Shown here piece by piece: positions 1 through 7,804 of a stretch of DNA of 43,138 nt. The stretch's first letter is position 1, and every line of letters starts with the position of its first letter. Below the pieces are notes generated by a model, which worked only from the letters and a program-made list of their open reading frames with translations, was not told the DNA's origin and did not search any database. Origin of the DNA: CAYHWE01 sp964360445 (GTDB lineage: Bacteria; Patescibacteriota; Patescibacteriia; Patescibacteriales; JAKAJF01). A program made the translations under genes and the position numbers. Where the stretch lies: the NCBI GenBank assembly GCA_964360445.1, contig CAYHWE010000004.1, positions 1 to 43,138 of the forward strand, read 5' to 3'.

Positions 1-123
1 GCTGTCTTCATTTAAGGTAACTGCTATGCCGGAGTCGATTTCTTCCAGACAGATAGCTTTGATAGGCAGCTTTTTTACGAATTCTTCCACCTTTTTCATA
101 AATGCAGGGTTTTTGAATTGCAT
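1..123 (-). CDS. Hypothetical protein, N-terminal part only
   Basis: The first 41 codons of a minus-strand gene that continues beyond the left edge. It starts at ATG 123-121, with a perfect AGGAGG Shine-Dalgarno site at 129-134 and a 5-nt spacer, so the start is firm. The visible N-terminus is mostly charged with a short basic helix (KKVEEFVKK) and no signal peptide. I do not recognise the family from this fragment. It is divergent from glyA. Its strong ribosome site matches the pyr and pur genes of this window and not the leader-poor majority. Confidence 0.7.
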   Translation of the reverse strand, partial: MQFKNPAFMKKVEEFVKKLPIKAICLEEIDSGIAVTLNEDS

Positions 124-264
124 TCGTTCCTCCTCATAATTTTGAAATGAACTATCCGGGGGATTTTTAGAGCTAAAGGGTAGCACAAATCAGGGGAAAA
201 ATCAATGCTTCGACCAGATATTTGTTTTTGACAAAAAATCCAATAATGTTAGACTTGAATTGAT

Positions 265-270
265 TATAAT
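265..270 (+). promoter_or_regulatory. Candidate -10 box of glyA
   Basis: TATAAT lies 15 nt before the glyA ATG, so a transcript would start about 8 nt from the start codon. No convincing -35 box is found at 16-18 nt; a TTGACA at 228-233 is too far away. There is no Shine-Dalgarno site. Confidence 0.4.
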
Positions 271-284
271 TCGTTTTTAAATAT

Positions 285-1532
285 ATGGACTACAAAATTT
301 TACCGCAAAATGACGATGAGATTTTTAATGCAATAAAAAAGGAAGAGAAGAGGCAGGCCGAAGGCATGGAGCTGATTGCTTCGGAAAATTATGTTTCCGA
401 GGCAGTATTGGAAACTATGGCGAGCGTTTTGAATAATAAATACAGCGAGGGTTATCCGGGGCATAGATATTACGGAGGCCAGGAATTTACGGATGTCGTT
501 GAATCAATCGCGATTGAGCGCGCGAAGAAGCTGTTTGACGCCGAGCATGTTAATGTCCAGCCGTTGTCAGGTTCGCCGGCAAACGCGGCCGTGTATTTCG
601 CTTTCTTGAAGCCCGGTGATAAGGTTTTGGGCTTGAAATTGGATCACGGCGGTCATTTGTCGCATGGCCATCCGGTAAATTTTTCCGGCATGCTTTACAA
701 TTTTGTTCAATATGAAGTCGATGCGGAAACCGGAATCATCGACATGGAAAAAGTGCGCGAGATCGCTTTGCGCGAAAAGCCGAAGATGATCGTTGCCGGA
801 TTCAGCGCTTATTCCCGCGAAATCGAATGGCAAAAATTTAAAGATATTGCGGATGAGGTCGGCGCTTATTCATTCGCTGACATCGCGCATCCGGCAGGAT
901 TGATTGCGGCTGGCGAGTTGGTTAATCCTGTGCCGATTTTTGATGTCGTTTCGACTACGACCCATAAGACTTTGCGCGGACCGAGAGGAGCGATGATCAT
1001 GTGCAAGGAAAAATTCGCGAAACAGATCGACCGCGCTGTTTTTCCGGGCATGCAGGGTGGACCGCATGAACATATCATTGCCGCGAAGGCAGTCGCTTTT
1101 GCGGAAAATCTGAAACCGGAATTCAAAGAATACGCGAAGCAGGTAATCAAGAATGCGCGCGCGATGGCAGCCGGATTCATGGACTTGGGTTACAAAGTAA
1201 TTTCCGGTGGTACGGATAATCATCTGATGGTGGTCGATATGACCAGCATCGACTTATCCGGTAAAGAAGTCGAAGTGCTTTTGGATAAGGTCGGGATTTC
1301 TGTCAGCCGCTCAACGATCCCGAATGATCCGCGCTCTCCTATGAATCCATCCGGCGTCCGTTTCGGTACGGCGGCAATCACTACTCGCGGCATGAAAGAA
1401 GAAGACATGAAGAAGACTGTAGCTTGGATCCATGAGGCGATCCAGGCGAAGGATGATGAAGTGAAATTGGGAGAGATCAAGAATAAGGTAAAAGAATTCT
1501 GTTTAGGATTTCCGATGCCGGGGGTGGAATAG
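285..1532 (+). CDS. glyA: Serine hydroxymethyltransferase
   Basis: PLP enzyme that interconverts serine and glycine and charges tetrahydrofolate with a methylene group; cytosolic. The 415-residue length matches the bacterial family (E. coli 417). Visible motifs are LIASENYVS near the N-terminus, the YSEGYPGHRYYGG loop, and the PLP-lysine motif TTTHKTLRGPRG with K228. The start at 285 has no Shine-Dalgarno site, and a TATAAT box 15 nt upstream implies a very short leader. With downstream folD it forms a one-carbon module: GlyA makes 5,10-methylene-THF and FolD turns it into 10-formyl-THF, the cofactor of PurN at 7149. The 270-bp gap before folD contains repeats, so the two genes may be transcribed separately. 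Confidence 0.97.
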   Translation: MDYKILPQNDDEIFNAIKKEEKRQAEGMELIASENYVSEAVLETMASVLNNKYSEGYPGHRYYGGQEFTDVVESIAIERAKKLFDAEHVNVQPLSGSPANAAVYFAFLKPGDKVLGLKLDHGGHLSHGHPVNFSGMLYNFVQYEVDAETGIIDMEKVREIALREKPKMIVAGFSAYSREIEWQKFKDIADEVGAYSFADIAHPAGLIAAGELVNPVPIFDVVSTTTHKTLRGPRGAMIMCKEKFAKQIDRAVFPGMQGGPHEHIIAAKAVAFAENLKPEFKEYAKQVIKNARAMAAGFMDLGYKVISGGTDNHLMVVDMTSIDLSGKEVEVLLDKVGISVSRSTIPNDPRSPMNPSGVRFGTAAITTRGMKEEDMKKTVAWIHEAIQAKDDEVKLGEIKNKVKEFCLGFPMPGVE

Positions 1533-1582
1533 TCTGAACCACTGATTAGCACATGAAAGCACGTGATAGCACTGATTTTTAA

Positions 1583-1615
1583 AGACCCCTTTAATAAAGG
1601 GGGTGTGGGGTTTTT
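1583..1615. repeat. GC-rich hairpin repeat (family C), possible glyA terminator
   Basis: CCCC-TTTAATAAA-GGGG followed by GTGTGGGG and five T residues. It can fold as a hairpin with a T tract, so it may end glyA transcription. Its reverse complement resembles the repeat in rsmA at 37731-37760. Confidence 0.6.
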
Positions 1616-1651
1616 AGGTGATCAGTGTAAAATCTAAATTTCATCTTGACC

Positions 1652-1684
1652 TACCCTGGATCCCCGCTTTCGCGAGGATGACAG
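1652..1684 (+). repeat. 33-bp dispersed repeat, family B copy 1
   Basis: A 33-bp sequence starting TACCCTGGATCCCC and ending GAGGATGACAG. Its core (ATCCCCGC, TTTC, GCGAGGAT) forms a stem with one mismatch. Near-identical copies lie at 37996-38028 (inverted) and 38383-38415. Confidence 0.9.
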
Positions 1685-1713
1685 AAGGGGCCCCACTCGC
1701 AATAATAATTGGG

Positions 1714-1742
1714 TTGACTGTATTTAAATTAATCTATAAATT
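1714..1742 (+). promoter_or_regulatory. Weak candidate promoter region of folD
   Basis: TTGACT at 1714-1719 is followed by TAAATT at 1737 (17-bp spacing). A separate TATAAT lies at 1751-1756 without a matching -35 box. Which one drives folD cannot be decided from the sequence. Confidence 0.3.
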
Positions 1743-1765
1743 GAACTAATTATAATTTATGTTAA

Positions 1766-1793
1766 GCGTTGCGCGTTATGCGTTACGTGTTGT
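1766..1793 (+). repeat. Four tandem 7-bp units before folD
   Basis: Units GCGTTGC, GCGTTAT, GCGTTAC and GTGTTGT lie head to tail, ending 9 nt before the folD start. They may lie in the folD leader. No function is evident. Confidence 0.75.
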
Positions 1794-1802
1794 GAGATAT
1801 AT

Positions 1803-2771
1803 ATGAGCCAAATAATCGACGGACGCGCGTTAGCGGAAAAAATCAAAGATAAGGTGGTGAAGGAGATCGTGGAAATGGGCAAGCAGAAACAGAAGGCGGT
1901 TCCTGAAACACATGAATGCAAATGCGGGCACGGGACGGAAGAGCATGCGCATGAGCACGAAGACTCGGAAGGGCATGAATTTGCCACGTTTTTGAATGCG
2001 CCAAGGCCGAATTTGGCGATTGTCCTGGTCGGTAATCGCAAGGATTCCGAGATTTATGTTGCGCTGAAAGAAAGAGAGGCGAAGAAGGTCGGTATCGATA
2101 CGAGCTTGTATAGATGTCCGGAAGAGATAACGGAAGAAGAATTATTGGGAATGATCAAATATCTGAATAGCGATGAGTTGATCGATGCGATCTTAGTGCA
2201 GCTGCCTTTGCCGGAAAATTTAAATGAAGATAGAATTGTCGCGGCGATTGATCCAAAAAAAGATGTGGATGGTTTTCATCCGGAAAATTTGAAGAAACTG
2301 CTTGGTTCATGCGAGAATAAGGCGATCATGCCGCCGGTGTTCGATACGGTTTTGGAAATGTTAAAGAGTATTGATTATGATTTAGAAGATAAACAAATTT
2401 GCGTAATCGCGAACTCTGATATTTTTGGCGATAGCTTGGCAAAAATCTTGGAATGCAGGAAAGCAAAAGCGATAGCGGTAAAATCAGACGACAAGGATCT
2501 GAAAGAAAAAACAAGCAAGGCTGATATTTTGATTTCCGCAGTCGGCAAGCCGAATTTTATTACGAATGAAATGGTAAAAACAGATGCTGTCATTATTGAT
2601 ATCGGTATTACGAAAGAGAATGGCAAGATTTATGGCGATGTTGATTTCCACGGCGTTGAAGATAAGGTCAGTTTTATTACGCCGGTTCCGGGCGGAGTCG
2701 GGCCGATGACGATCGCTTGCGCATTCAGGAATGTTTTGGCTTTATATAAAAGGAAACACGGGAAACAATAA
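1803..2771 (+). CDS. folD: Bifunctional methylene-THF dehydrogenase/cyclohydrolase with His-rich insert
   Basis: FolD oxidises 5,10-methylene-THF and hydrolyses the product to 10-formyl-THF. Family hallmarks are IIDGRALA at the N-terminus, the YVALK segment with catalytic lysine K89, VQLPLP, KDVDGFHP (D156), and the C-terminal ITPVPGGVGPMT. The protein is 322 residues, against about 285-300 usually. The excess is a His/Cys/Glu-rich insert at residues 31-66 (ECKCGHGTEEHAHEHEDSEG), between the first helix and the first strand, and it looks like a metal site. The cofactor motif is also divergent: ANSDIFGDS replaces the usual GRSxxVGxP, so NADP preference cannot be assumed. No Shine-Dalgarno site precedes ATG 1803. 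Confidence 0.93.
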   Translation: MSQIIDGRALAEKIKDKVVKEIVEMGKQKQKAVPETHECKCGHGTEEHAHEHEDSEGHEFATFLNAPRPNLAIVLVGNRKDSEIYVALKEREAKKVGIDTSLYRCPEEITEEELLGMIKYLNSDELIDAILVQLPLPENLNEDRIVAAIDPKKDVDGFHPENLKKLLGSCENKAIMPPVFDTVLEMLKSIDYDLEDKQICVIANSDIFGDSLAKILECRKAKAIAVKSDDKDLKEKTSKADILISAVGKPNFITNEMVKTDAVIIDIGITKENGKIYGDVDFHGVEDKVSFITPVPGGVGPMTIACAFRNVLALYKRKHGKQ

Positions 2772-2800
2772 TCAAGATACAAAACACAAGAAATAAATTA

Positions 2801-2836
2801 AAGAAGCCCCGGGCGTTTTTCGCCGCGGGGCTTTTG
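2801..2836. terminator. Bidirectional terminator between folD and pyrC
   Basis: A 12-bp GC-rich stem with one bulged base (AAGCCCCG arms) around a T5 loop, with CTTTT on the plus side and a T-rich tract on the minus side. It sits between convergent folD and pyrC and ends next to the pyrC stop codon. Confidence 0.9.
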
Positions 2837-3871
2837 TCATCTTGCTATCATGTAGTCCAGTTTTCTTCCGGCCATAAATGGAACTATTCCGCAGATTTCC
2901 GCAGGCACAATCCACTCTTTTTTTTCAAGCGTGATTGTTTCTTCGGTTTGAGGAAGGCCGTAATAGGTCCTGCCGAAATTGGAAACGAAATTATCCAGTC
3001 TGCTTAAGACTTTGCAGTCGTTGAAAATCTGGCATAAAAGAGGCAGGCTGATTATGCCGGGAGTGAAGATTCCTGCAGCCGGATTCTTTCCTCTTTTATT
3101 CCATCTCGGATGCGGAGCGCTGTCCGATCCGAAAAAGAATTTCGGATTGCCGCTGACCATTGCTTCAAGGATCGCATCCCGGTCAGAGTCTGTTTTCGCG
3201 CATGGTTTGCAGAACCAGTCCGGATTGGTCACGGCTCCTTTGCAGTCAAAAACATCATTGTATGTGATGAGGGCATGATGCGCGGTCAATGTCCCGGCAA
3301 CATTGGCAGGAGCGCTTTTTATAAGCTGGGCCATCTCTTTTGTGGAAACGTGCTCTACTATGATTCTTAGTTTCGGGAAACGCTTGATTGTTTCCTCAAG
3401 AAACGGAATCGCGCATTTTTCCCGATCCAGCATTCTTATTTCTTTCCCGGTTTTTGGATTTTCCGCAAGCTCCCAATGTCCGGAAAAGATCATGCCTGAT
3501 TTTTCAGCCACCTCCAGAACAGAGTAGTAATCAGACAAGTCCTGGAGTCTGATTCCATCATCTGATCCGGTTGAAGTATTGCCCGGTATCATTTTTAAGA
3601 CTTTTAATCTTGCTTTGTGCGCGGTTAGGATGATTTGCGGACTGGTGTTGCTTGTAAGCATCAGCGACATGATTGGCGTGAATTTGGGATCCTGGATTAT
3701 TATTTCCTCCCAGTATTCACCTATGGCCCCCATCGTGGCGATGGGCGGATTCAGGTTGCCCATGGCGACTACATACTGAAAATCGTTGTAGAGATTTATT
3801 AAGTCTCGTAGTATTTTTTCTTTACGTAGATGTATATGAAAATCGCAGGGACGCCTGATTGTTATTTGCAT
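2837..3871 (-). CDS. pyrC: Dihydroorotase
   Basis: Zinc amidohydrolase that cyclises carbamoyl-aspartate to dihydroorotate in pyrimidine synthesis. Metal ligands of the E. coli PyrC type are visible: HIH (H12, H14), the lysine normally carboxylated (K93 in VLKMIPGN), H132 (GHWEL), H174 (VEHVSTK) and catalytic D250 (GSDSAPH). Length is 344 residues, close to E. coli (348). I chose ATG 3871 because GGAGG at 3877-3881 lies 5 nt upstream. An in-frame ATG at 3883 would add four residues and has no ribosome site. The start is 1 nt after the pyrD stop codon, and its Shine-Dalgarno site lies within the last pyrD codons, so the two are translationally coupled. Confidence 0.95.
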   Translation of the reverse strand: MQITIRRPCDFHIHLRKEKILRDLINLYNDFQYVVAMGNLNPPIATMGAIGEYWEEIIIQDPKFTPIMSLMLTSNTSPQIILTAHKARLKVLKMIPGNTSTGSDDGIRLQDLSDYYSVLEVAEKSGMIFSGHWELAENPKTGKEIRMLDREKCAIPFLEETIKRFPKLRIIVEHVSTKEMAQLIKSAPANVAGTLTAHHALITYNDVFDCKGAVTNPDWFCKPCAKTDSDRDAILEAMVSGNPKFFFGSDSAPHPRWNKRGKNPAAGIFTPGIISLPLLCQIFNDCKVLSRLDNFVSNFGRTYYGLPQTEETITLEKKEWIVPAEICGIVPFMAGRKLDYMIAR

Positions 3872-3872
3872 C

Positions 3873-4823
3873 CTATCCTCCATAAAGTTTGTTGGCGTAG
3901 TTTATGATTCCTTGCACTCGCCAAGGCCTGAGCACGACGACTGAACAGATTGAAATCGCGCTGGCTCCGGCATCCTTTAAGATATTCACATCTTCTTTTT
4001 TTTGAATCCCGCCCCCGGCGATTATCGGCACATCAATTCCTATGTTTCTCGCCTCTTTGACCCAGTTAGCGACAACAGGAAGAAGCGGCCACCCCGACAG
4101 TCCGCCGCCGCCATATTTCTTTAATGGCGATTCTGCGCCGAACATTTTTTTCCAATTAATAAGTTCCGGCAGTTGGCCGTAAGGAATTGTATTGGAAACG
4201 GTTATGGCGTCGCACATCTTGCTGTCAGCAAGTTTTTTTGCAAGTTCCGGCCTGATCAGCGCGTTCACTTTTACTGAAATCGGTAATTCTGTTTTTCTCA
4301 GTATCTCTAAAATCTCGCTTGCTTCTTGGGTTAATTTTTCTGTGTCATGTCCCGCATTTGGGCAGGATAAGTTTACTTCTAGCCCGAATGCAGTTATGAA
4401 TTCATGACGATGCTCGTTGATAAGAGATGCAAATTCGCGGGCTTCGGCAAGGCGGCATCCTTTTGAATCCCCGACAGCCATGAAGGACACTAAAAACGGC
4501 AAGACTCTTTTTTGCCACTCGCCCTTTTTTAACAACGGGTCCAGCCCTGGGCCGCTCAAGCCGACAGCATTCAGCATAACGCCTTCAAGAAAATAGGCTT
4601 TAATGCAATTAGGAAATAAGCTTTCCGGTTGCAGATTCGCCTTAAGTTTCATGTTTCCTGATCTTTCGCGTATGGTCGCGGTCTTGGAAACAAAGGCGAT
4701 TTCATTAAAGCTGAAGCCGGGTATACGTTTGTAGCAGCGGTGAAACGGCCAGCCTTCTCCGAAGAAGTTCTGGGTACCTGCGCCCATAAAAACATAGGGA
4801 AACTTGATGCCTTTGATTTTCAT
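3873..4823 (-). CDS. pyrD: Dihydroorotate dehydrogenase-like flavoprotein (class 1-like)
   Basis: Predicted FMN barrel enzyme oxidising dihydroorotate to orotate. Motifs are NLSCPN at 151-156, where C154 fits the cysteine base of class 1 enzymes, SVKVN with K185, SNTIP, GGGGLSGWPLLP at 238-249 and IIAGGGI, the phosphate-binding end of the barrel. Start ATG 4823 is chosen because AGGAG lies at 4831-4835; an upstream in-frame start at 4868 has no ribosome site. The length of 316 residues fits. The N-terminal third is divergent, so a related dihydropyrimidine dehydrogenase role is possible, though direct coupling to pyrC supports PyrD. No pyrK electron-transfer partner is in the window. Confidence 0.88.
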   Translation of the reverse strand: MKIKGIKFPYVFMGAGTQNFFGEGWPFHRCYKRIPGFSFNEIAFVSKTATIRERSGNMKLKANLQPESLFPNCIKAYFLEGVMLNAVGLSGPGLDPLLKKGEWQKRVLPFLVSFMAVGDSKGCRLAEAREFASLINEHRHEFITAFGLEVNLSCPNAGHDTEKLTQEASEILEILRKTELPISVKVNALIRPELAKKLADSKMCDAITVSNTIPYGQLPELINWKKMFGAESPLKKYGGGGLSGWPLLPVVANWVKEARNIGIDVPIIAGGGIQKKEDVNILKDAGASAISICSVVVLRPWRVQGIINYANKLYGG

Positions 4824-4858
4824 CTTTATTCTCCTATAAATTGATTTTAAGGTTCGTT

Positions 4859-4887
4859 TTGACTTCAATTCCTCCGTTTGATAATCT
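4859..4887 (+). promoter_or_regulatory. Promoter of recQ
   Basis: TTGACT at 4859-4864, 17 bp, then TAATCT at 4882-4887. The expected transcription start is about 4894, giving a leader of about 13 nt with no Shine-Dalgarno site. Confidence 0.65.
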
Positions 4888-4906
4888 TAAGTTAGTTTTT
4901 ACTCTT

Positions 4907-7021
4907 ATGTCAAATATAGAAAACAAGAAAAAACAGGCGCTTGAGCTCCTGAAAATACACTATGGCTTTGAAAGATTGCGCCATGGCCAGGAAAAGGCTA
5001 TTTTTAATGTTTTGGAGGGAAAGTCGACTTTGGTCATAATGCCAACCGGGGGAGGCAAGTCTTTGTGTTACCAATTGCCGGCGCTTGTGTTTGATGGGAT
5101 TACGATCGTCATTTCTCCCTTGATCGCTTTAATGAAAGATCAGGTTGACAGTCTGACGAAGGTCGGGATTCCGGCCGCTTTCATTAATTCCTCGATCAGC
5201 CCGTCGGAAACGGCAAAAAGACTCGAAGAAGTGAAAAATGGTTTTTACAAACTGCTTTACATTGCGCCGGAAAGGTTTTATAGCGCGGAATTCACCGATG
5301 CTTTGGCCGTAATAAAAGTCAGCTTATTCGCGATTGATGAAGCGCATTGCGTCAGCCAGTGGGGGCATGATTTCCGTCCGAGCTATCTTAGATTGCGGCA
5401 AGCGATCGAGAGCCTTGGCAATCCGGTTGTCCTGGCTCTGACTGCGACGGCGACGCCGGAAGTCAAAGAAGATATTGCAAAACAGCTGGGTCTAGAAAAA
5501 CCAGAATCGGTCATTACCGGTTTTGCCCGACGCAATCTGCAGTTGGGAATAATACACGCGAGCGATTCACAAAAAGCGCGGCTGGTTCTCGATACGATAA
5601 ATAATTTCCAGGGCGGAACAGGAATAATATATGTCGGCACAAGAGCGCGCGCGGATGCTCTCTTGGAAATTCTGCTTGAAAGCGATATTGAAGCTGTCAG
5701 TTATCATGGCGGCATGGAGGCGAACGAGCGCAAATGGATCCAAGATAATTTCATGAGCGGCAAAGTGAAAGTCATTATCGCGACGAACGCGTTCGGTCTC
5801 GGGATTGATAAGCGGGATATCCGATTCGTCATCCATTATGACATGCCGGGCACGATCGAGGCGTACTACCAGGAAGCGGGCCGCGCCGGCAGAGACGGCA
5901 AGCAGAGTTTTTGTCTCATGTTTTACAGTTCTCGCGACAGGCATTTGCAGGAGTTTTTCATCAAAGGCGACAATCCGCCGCCGGAAATGATTTTTGAAAT
6001 TTATGAAATTTTGAAAAATTATGAAAGTGACTCAGTTTTAGTCACTTACGCCGAATTAGGCAGGATGCTTTCCGAGCAGGTTCCGGAAATGGCGATCGGT
6101 ACTGCTATCAAGATCCTGGAAAAAGAAGGCTATGTTTCCCGATCGCGCGAAAAAACGAATAATGCTTATTTGAAGATCAAAGATATTGTTGCCGCCACAA
6201 ACTCTTTCGGCCCGCGCGCCAAAGCGCAAAAAGAGTTATGGGATAAATTATTGCAAAAATACGAAGCCGAATTGGTGAATGGCTGGCAGGTCAATTTTGA
6301 AGAGGTGGCGCAGATTTTAGGTTTCAAAAAGGACGCCCTAACGAGATTGGTGAAGAAAATGACGGACGCCAATTTGGCCGAATACCAGCCGCCATTCCGC
6401 GGAACGGAAATCAATATCTTGAAAAGGATCGATGCGAGCGAGGTGAATCTGGATTTTTCCGCCTTGAAAGAGAAGTTAAGAAAGGCGTATAAAAAGTTGG
6501 ACAGCATGGAGGAGTATGCCTATCATTTCGGCTGCCGGCAGAAATTCATCTTGAAATATTTCGGAGATGATGAATTGGAGGACTGCGGGAAATGCGATAA
6601 TTGTTTGAATGGCGGGATGAGGGTCAAGGCGGAAGTAAAATATGAATATAAGTCCAAGGCGGATCGTTTCAAACCGAAAGAGCGCATTTTAGAAACGGAT
6701 GAAGATCTGTCTGAAGTTGCTGGCCTTGGAACTAAATTGACGCAACTGGAAACATTTGATCTGTATAATAAGGGAATGGGAATCGATGAGATGGCGCAGA
6801 TCCGGAATCTGAAGCCGGCGACGATTGTCGAACATCTTTGTTATCTGGTCGAAAAGAAATTGCCGGTCGAAATTGATAAATTCGTAAACAACAAAAAAAA
6901 GAGGGCGATAGAAGAGGTAATCGGAAAAATCGGCAAAGGAAAATTGGCTCCGATCAAAGAGGAGTTGGGAGATGATTTTAGTTGGGATGAGATCAAATTA
7001 GTTTTGGCTTCGTGTAAATAA
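4907..7021 (+). CDS. recQ: ATP-dependent DNA helicase RecQ
   Basis: 3'-5' DNA helicase of recombination and fork repair. Domains in order: DEAD helicase core with Walker A PTGGGKS (46-52), DEAHC (144-148) and TATATP; helicase C domain with EAGRAGRDG; RQC zinc site with four cysteines (CRQKF to CDNC, about 542-565); winged helix; and a C-terminal helix-turn-helix of the type found in some RecQ proteins in place of HRDC (EMAQIRNLKPATIVEHL). The start is ATG 4907: the upstream in-frame start at 4841 precedes the promoter, and MSNIENKKK is where homology would begin. 704 residues is slightly longer than E. coli (609). It is divergent from pyrD, and no terminator is seen after it. Confidence 0.96.
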   Translation: MSNIENKKKQALELLKIHYGFERLRHGQEKAIFNVLEGKSTLVIMPTGGGKSLCYQLPALVFDGITIVISPLIALMKDQVDSLTKVGIPAAFINSSISPSETAKRLEEVKNGFYKLLYIAPERFYSAEFTDALAVIKVSLFAIDEAHCVSQWGHDFRPSYLRLRQAIESLGNPVVLALTATATPEVKEDIAKQLGLEKPESVITGFARRNLQLGIIHASDSQKARLVLDTINNFQGGTGIIYVGTRARADALLEILLESDIEAVSYHGGMEANERKWIQDNFMSGKVKVIIATNAFGLGIDKRDIRFVIHYDMPGTIEAYYQEAGRAGRDGKQSFCLMFYSSRDRHLQEFFIKGDNPPPEMIFEIYEILKNYESDSVLVTYAELGRMLSEQVPEMAIGTAIKILEKEGYVSRSREKTNNAYLKIKDIVAATNSFGPRAKAQKELWDKLLQKYEAELVNGWQVNFEEVAQILGFKKDALTRLVKKMTDANLAEYQPPFRGTEINILKRIDASEVNLDFSALKEKLRKAYKKLDSMEEYAYHFGCRQKFILKYFGDDELEDCGKCDNCLNGGMRVKAEVKYEYKSKADRFKPKERILETDEDLSEVAGLGTKLTQLETFDLYNKGMGIDEMAQIRNLKPATIVEHLCYLVEKKLPVEIDKFVNNKKKRAIEEVIGKIGKGKLAPIKEELGDDFSWDEIKLVLASCK

Positions 7022-7027
7022 ATTCAT

Positions 7028-7056
7028 TTGACTTTTTTGTTGAAAATAAGTAATGT
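7028..7056 (+). promoter_or_regulatory. Promoter of purN-purL
   Basis: TTGACT at 7028-7033, 17 bp, then TAATGT at 7051-7056. The -10 box is part of a perfect 9-bp inverted repeat (TAATGTGTA at 7051-7059, TACACATTA at 7128-7136). Transcription would begin near 7063, giving an 86-nt leader. Confidence 0.6.
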
Positions 7057-7067
7057 GTAAGCAGAAA

Positions 7068-7097
7068 AACTGATCTCTTTAGGGGGTTGGTTTTTTT
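7068..7097 (+). terminator. Terminator-like hairpin in the purN leader
   Basis: AACTGATCTC pairs with GGGGTTGGTT (10 pairs, four of them G-U wobbles) around the loop TTTAG, followed by seven T residues. It lies between the promoter and the purN ribosome site, so it would act as an attenuator. It contains CTTTAGGGGG, also present in the rpoB leader at 17943-17952. Confidence 0.5.
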
Positions 7098-7148
7098 GTA
7101 CGCACATTCACATAAGAATATGAAAAATACACATTAGCGGAGGAGAAT

Positions 7149-7793
7149 ATGGAAAAGAAAAGGATTTTGGTGTTCGCTTCGGGAGGCGCAACGGGCGGCG
7201 GATCGGGATTCCAGGAAATGGTTGAATATTCCAGGACTGATCCTCCTGTATTGCCCGCTAAGATTTGCGGTGTGGTTTCTAATCATCGCGGAGGCGGAGT
7301 TTACAGCCGCGCCAGGCAATTGGACATACCGTTCAGGCTCTTCAATGGGCCGTTTAAGGTCGCCGAGTACAAAGAGGTGATACGCGAGTTCAAACCTGAC
7401 TTGGTCATGCTTTCGGGGTGGTTGAAGAAAGTTGCGGGGCTTTGTCCTGCAAAGACTATCAATATCCATCCCGGACCTCTGCCGGATTTTGGCGGACCCG
7501 GGATGTACGGGCATCATGTCCACGAGGCTGTGATCGATGCTTACAAGGAAAAGCGGATAAAGCAGAGCGCGGTTACGATGCATTTCGTGACCGAGGAGTA
7601 CGATGAAGGTCCGGTATTCTTCCGTATGCCGGTTCTGATCCGGCCGGATGATACGTCCGAGACTTTAGCAAAAAGAGTGAATGAAGTTGAGCGAGCATGG
7701 CAGAGTTATATGGTGAGCTTGGTTTTACGCGGCGACATATATCTGGCAAACGATAAGGCGCATTTCAGGTCTGGTATTTCCAAATTCCTTTAA
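7149..7793 (+). CDS. purN: Phosphoribosylglycinamide formyltransferase
   Basis: Transfers a formyl group from 10-formyl-THF to GAR in purine synthesis. The GART catalytic triad is visible: N105 and H107 in INIHPGPLPDFGG and D152 in EYDEGPVFF, equivalent to E. coli N106, H108 and D144. The N-terminal phosphate loop is glycine-rich and expanded (ASGGATGGGSGFQ). 214 residues is a normal length. A strong GGAGGA ribosome site precedes ATG 7149. purL follows after 11 nt with its own AGGAG, so the two form an operon. The cofactor would come from GlyA and FolD, encoded upstream. Confidence 0.93.
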   Translation: MEKKRILVFASGGATGGGSGFQEMVEYSRTDPPVLPAKICGVVSNHRGGGVYSRARQLDIPFRLFNGPFKVAEYKEVIREFKPDLVMLSGWLKKVAGLCPAKTINIHPGPLPDFGGPGMYGHHVHEAVIDAYKEKRIKQSAVTMHFVTEEYDEGPVFFRMPVLIRPDDTSETLAKRVNEVERAWQSYMVSLVLRGDIYLANDKAHFRSGISKFL

Positions 7794-7804
7794 AGGAGAC
7801 AACG

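Noticed and set aside
7063..7148. Known purine or PRPP riboswitch before purN
   Set aside because: The leader is too short and lacks the conserved motifs.
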